From JAIOQA01 sp035493675 (GTDB lineage: Bacteria; Myxococcota_A; Polyangia; Haliangiales; Haliangiaceae): 7,141 nucleotides of DNA. Positions within the stretch are counted from its first letter, which is position 1; the number at the start of each line of letters is the position of its first letter. The notes beneath the pieces are model-generated. The model was not told where the DNA came from. It saw only the letters and a program-made list of their open reading frames with translations, and ran no database searches. The translations under genes and the position numbers were made by a program. Below are positions 5,141 to 7,141 of the stretch, one piece after another. The DNA is taken from contig DATJIA010000252.1 in the NCBI GenBank assembly GCA_035493675.1, positions 1 to 7,141 of the forward strand, given 5' to 3'.

Positions 5141-5476
5141 CAAATCTTCGCGGCGCTCGCCGATGCGTCTCGACGTGTGATCGTCGAGCGGCTCGCGCGC
5201 GGGCCGGCGTCGGTCAGCGAGCTCGCGCAGCCGCTCGACATGTCGCTGCCGGCGGTGCTCCAGCACCTCGCCGTGCTCGAGTCGAGCGGGATCGTCAAGT
5301 CCGAGAAGGCCGGACGCGTGCGCACGTGCCGCATCGAGCGCACCGCGCTCGAGACCGTCGCCGACTGGGTCGCCGAGCGGCGCGCGAGCTGGGAGCGGCG
5401 CTTCGATCGACTCGAGGCGCTGCTCGCCGAGCAGGAACGCGAAGAACGCGAAGACAAGAAGAGAGGGAAGCGATGA
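5132..5476 (+). CDS. ArsR-family winged helix-turn-helix transcriptional repressor
   Basis: This 114-residue protein reads as a typical ArsR-type repressor: an opening FAALADASRRVIVERL helix pair, the HTH at about 27-50 (VSELAQPLDMSLPAVLQHLAVLESSG) and the wing at 53-68. A long charged C-terminal helix (80-114, ending EREEREDKKRGKR) follows. The metal-binding ELCVC-type motif of arsenic and cadmium sensors is absent and only one cysteine (C66) is present, so it is probably not a metal sensor. It belongs with the subgroup that is paired with SRPBCC proteins. GTG 5132 is chosen because the conserved N-terminus begins right there; an ATG at 5096 would lie inside the -35 box. It overlaps the next gene by ATGA (5473-5476). 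The likely job is to control its own operon through the palindrome on which its start codon sits. Confidence 0.9.
   Translation: MLNQIFAALADASRRVIVERLARGPASVSELAQPLDMSLPAVLQHLAVLESSGIVKSEKAGRVRTCRIERTALETVADWVAERRASWERRFDRLEALLAEQEREEREDKKRGKR
5461..5470 (+). promoter_or_regulatory. Ribosome binding site for the SRPBCC gene
   Basis: GAGAGGGAAG contains a GAGG core (5463-5466) six bases before ATG 5473. It lies inside the end of the repressor gene and fixes the start of the next gene, alongside the ATGA overlap. Confidence 0.6.
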
Positions 5477-5925
5477 CGAAGCCTGCGATTCACTCCACGT
5501 TCACCATCGAGCGGCGCATGCCGTACCCGGTCGCCCGCGTGTATGCGGCATTTGCGGATCCGAAGCTCAAGGCGCGCTGGTTCAAGGGCCCGCCCGGCTG
5601 GGAGGAGAACAAGCAGACGCTCGACTTCAAGGTCGGCGGCCTCGAGACGTCGGTCGGCCGCCCGCCGGGCGGTCCGCGGATCCGCATGGAGGGCCGCTTC
5701 TACGACATCGTCCCGGAGCAGCGGATCGTCAGCGCGTACGAGATGTGGATCGGCGACTCGCACATGTCCGTCTCGCTCGCGACGACCGTGTTCGAGCGCG
5801 ACGGCGACGGCACCAAGATGATCTTCACCGAGCAGGCCGTGTACCTCGACGGCAACGACGGCACCGCGGGTCGCGAGCAGGGCACGCGCGGGCTGTTCGA
5901 CGCGCTGGAGGCCTCGCTCCGATGA
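5473..5925 (+). CDS. SRPBCC-domain (AHSA1/START-like) protein
   Basis: This 150-residue protein has the usual length for single-domain SRPBCC proteins of the AHSA1 (activator of Hsp90 ATPase homologue 1-like) type. Visible signatures are the first strand and helix (STFTIERRMPYPVARVYAAF), the DPKLKARWFKGP turn, the GRFYDIVPEQRIVSAYEM strands and the closing amphipathic helix GTRGLFDALEASLR. The fold encloses a deep cavity for a small hydrophobic ligand, and in this operon type the ligand is generally unknown. It is cytoplasmic, since no signal is present. It overlaps the repressor upstream and the reductase-like gene downstream by ATGA at each junction, so the three are translated as a unit. 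Confidence 0.9.
   Translation: MTKPAIHSTFTIERRMPYPVARVYAAFADPKLKARWFKGPPGWEENKQTLDFKVGGLETSVGRPPGGPRIRMEGRFYDIVPEQRIVSAYEMWIGDSHMSVSLATTVFERDGDGTKMIFTEQAVYLDGNDGTAGREQGTRGLFDALEASLR
5907..5911 (+). promoter_or_regulatory. Ribosome binding site for the reductase-like gene
   Basis: GGAGG lies ten bases before ATG 5922, within the 3' end of the SRPBCC gene. The spacing is slightly long but supports this start together with the ATGA overlap. Confidence 0.5.
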
Positions 5926-6569
5926 GCCGGGTCCGCGTCAACTGCTTCTCGATGTCGTTCGACGGCTTCGCCGCCGGTCCCGATCAGACGCTCGACGCGC
6001 CGTTCGGCGGGCGCGCCGGGCGCGACGTCGCGGGCTGGTTCACCGCGACGCGCACGTTCCGCACGATGATCGGGGCCGACGGCGGCACCGAGGGGCCCGA
6101 CGACGAGCTCGCCGAGCACGCGATGGACGACCTCGGCGCGTGGATCCTCGGGCGCAACATGTTCGGGCCGATCCGCGGACCGTGGCCCGACGACTCGTGG
6201 CGCGGATGGTGGGGCGACGATCCGCCGTACCACTGCCCGGTCTTCGTGCTCACGCACCACGCGCGCGCGCCGATCACGATGGAAGGCGGCACCGTCTTCC
6301 ACTTCGTCACCGGCGGGATCCACGAGGCGCTCGCGCGCGCGAAGGAGGCCGCGGGCGCGCGCGACGTGCGCATCGGCGGCGGCGCGGCGACGATCCGCCA
6401 GTACCTCGAGGCGAAGCTGATCGACACGATGCACCTCGCGATCAGCCCGGTCGTCATGGGCGCCGGCGAGCCGCTGCTCGCCGGGCTCGATCTCCACGCG
6501 CTCGGCTATGGCGTCACGTCGCACACGACCACGCCCGCCGCGATGCACGTCATGCTCGCGCGTCAGTAA
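5922..6569 (+). CDS. Dihydrofolate reductase-like / RibD C-terminal-domain family protein
   Basis: This 215-residue protein belongs to the RibD-C/DHFR-like superfamily, which binds NADPH. Signatures are the N-terminal strand and loop NCFSMSFDGFAAGP (7-20; the usual form is SLDGF), WILGRNMFGP (74-83), the PVFVLTHH strand (106-113), the phosphate-binding IGGGA (151-155) and the closing IDTMHLAISPVVMGAGEPLLAG. Members near ArsR/SRPBCC genes are generally uncharacterised oxidoreductases; a role in folate or riboflavin biosynthesis is not implied. A Trp-rich insert (W88, W93, W96, W97) may shape the substrate pocket. It is the last gene of the operon. Its stop (TAA 6567-6569) overlaps the stop of the convergent leucine-rich-repeat gene. 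Confidence 0.88.
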   Translation: MSRVRVNCFSMSFDGFAAGPDQTLDAPFGGRAGRDVAGWFTATRTFRTMIGADGGTEGPDDELAEHAMDDLGAWILGRNMFGPIRGPWPDDSWRGWWGDDPPYHCPVFVLTHHARAPITMEGGTVFHFVTGGIHEALARAKEAAGARDVRIGGGAATIRQYLEAKLIDTMHLAISPVVMGAGEPLLAGLDLHALGYGVTSHTTTPAAMHVMLARQ

Positions 6570-7141
6570 ACGTAGAGCTTGAGTGACGGATACTTCTTCT
6601 CGATCTCCGCGACGACCTTCTCGGAGACGTCGAAGTCGTGGAGCGTGAGCGACTCGAGCGCGGGGTGGCGCGCCTTCGCGCACAGACCGATCACGGTGTT
6701 GCGCGACAGGTCGCCTTCGCCGTAGAGGTCCAGCTTCTTCAGCTTCGGTGTCTCGCGCGCGGCGATCGCCTCGACCACCGCGACGCCGGAGGTCGGGTAG
6801 CGCAGCTCGAGCTCCTCGAGGCTCGCGAGCATCGGCGCGGTCGCGAGCGCCTTGGCGAACGCGGCGCCCATGCCCATGCCACCGAGGTAGAGCTCGCGCA
6901 AGGGCGCGAGGTGCGGCGAGGCGATCAGCGCGGCGGCCTCGGCGTCGACGACCTCGCCTTCGTCGTCGAGCGTGAGCTCGCGCAGCGCGCTCGTCCACGA
7001 CGCGGCGGCGAGCGTGCGCACGATCGCGCCGAGCCCTCCGCACTCGTAGATCGAGAGCTTCTCGAGCTTCGGCCACGCGACGTCGGGCGGGAACAGCGCG
7101 GCAACGCCGCCTTCGAAGTCCTCCTCGTAGAACGACAAGAC
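6563..7141 (-). CDS. Leucine-rich-repeat protein, C-terminal part (5' end outside window)
   Basis: The frame is open to the window edge, so the start lies beyond 7141; 192 residues are visible. Six repeats of about 25-28 residues begin at roughly 26 (LEKLSI), 53 (LRELTL), 81 (LRELYL), 108 (LEELEL), 134 (LKKLDL) and 162 (LESLTL), with a short cap LKLYVY at the end. Each has LxxLxL followed by a helix-like stretch, as in ribonuclease-inhibitor-type LRRs. Such proteins form a curved protein-binding surface. Myxobacterial genomes carry many of them, often with an N-terminal repeat-count domain that would lie outside this view. No signal or enzyme domain can be judged. It is convergent with the ArsR operon and overlaps it by seven bases. 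Confidence 0.85.
   Translation of the reverse strand, partial: VLSFYEEDFEGGVAALFPPDVAWPKLEKLSIYECGGLGAIVRTLAAASWTSALRELTLDDEGEVVDAEAAALIASPHLAPLRELYLGGMGMGAAFAKALATAPMLASLEELELRYPTSGVAVVEAIAARETPKLKKLDLYGEGDLSRNTVIGLCAKARHPALESLTLHDFDVSEKVVAEIEKKYPSLKLYVY

Noticed and set aside
5700..7076. Long minus-strand open frame opposite the SRPBCC and reductase-like genes, running into the LRR gene in another frame
   Set aside because: Ala/Arg repeats only. The opposite strand has two recognisable families and the minus strand after 6563 has a clear LRR frame.

Overview
The window comes from a very GC-rich genome (third codon positions almost all G or C). The gene content, with several lipoproteins, DxDxDG (MopE-type) metal-binding repeats, a SPASM radical SAM enzyme, leucine-rich-repeat proteins and a sigma-54-type promoter, suggests a myxobacterium-like deltaproteobacterium (Myxococcota, Polyangia-type). 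This placement is inferred from style, not from a marker gene.

Layout. 1-231 (+) is the 3' end of an unidentified gene. It converges on and overlaps a minus-strand pair, 1767-161: a small zinc-ribbon/hydrophobic/DADGDG protein followed, with an ATGA overlap, by a radical SAM/SPASM enzyme. Divergent from this pair, 1833-3017 (+) encodes an Asp-box (BNR/sialidase-fold) lipoprotein. Next comes 3130-4104 (+), a lipoprotein that joins two helix-hairpin-helix units to a C-terminal domain resembling the nuclease A inhibitor NuiA, preceded by a near-consensus sigma-54 promoter. 4229-5083 (+) encodes an exported Cys-rich, beta-strand-rich protein. 5132-6569 (+) is a tight three-gene operon (ArsR-type repressor, SRPBCC/AHSA1 protein, RibD-C/DHFR-like reductase) joined by two ATGA overlaps. 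It is driven by a TTGACA promoter overlapped by a perfect 18-bp palindrome. 6563-7141 (-) is the 3' part of a leucine-rich-repeat gene that converges on the operon. There is no gene-free stretch above 300 bases, and no RNA gene, IS element or CRISPR array was seen.

Working together. The radical SAM enzyme and its small partner are almost certainly co-translated, and the partner is a candidate substrate. The HhH/NuiA lipoprotein combines a DNA-binding fold and a nuclease-inhibitor fold outside the cytoplasm, which makes it a candidate extracytoplasmic DNA-protection or nuclease-immunity factor. The ArsR operon looks self-regulated. Several genes appear to start at, or within a few bases of, their predicted transcription start, and leaderless translation is a recurring theme here.
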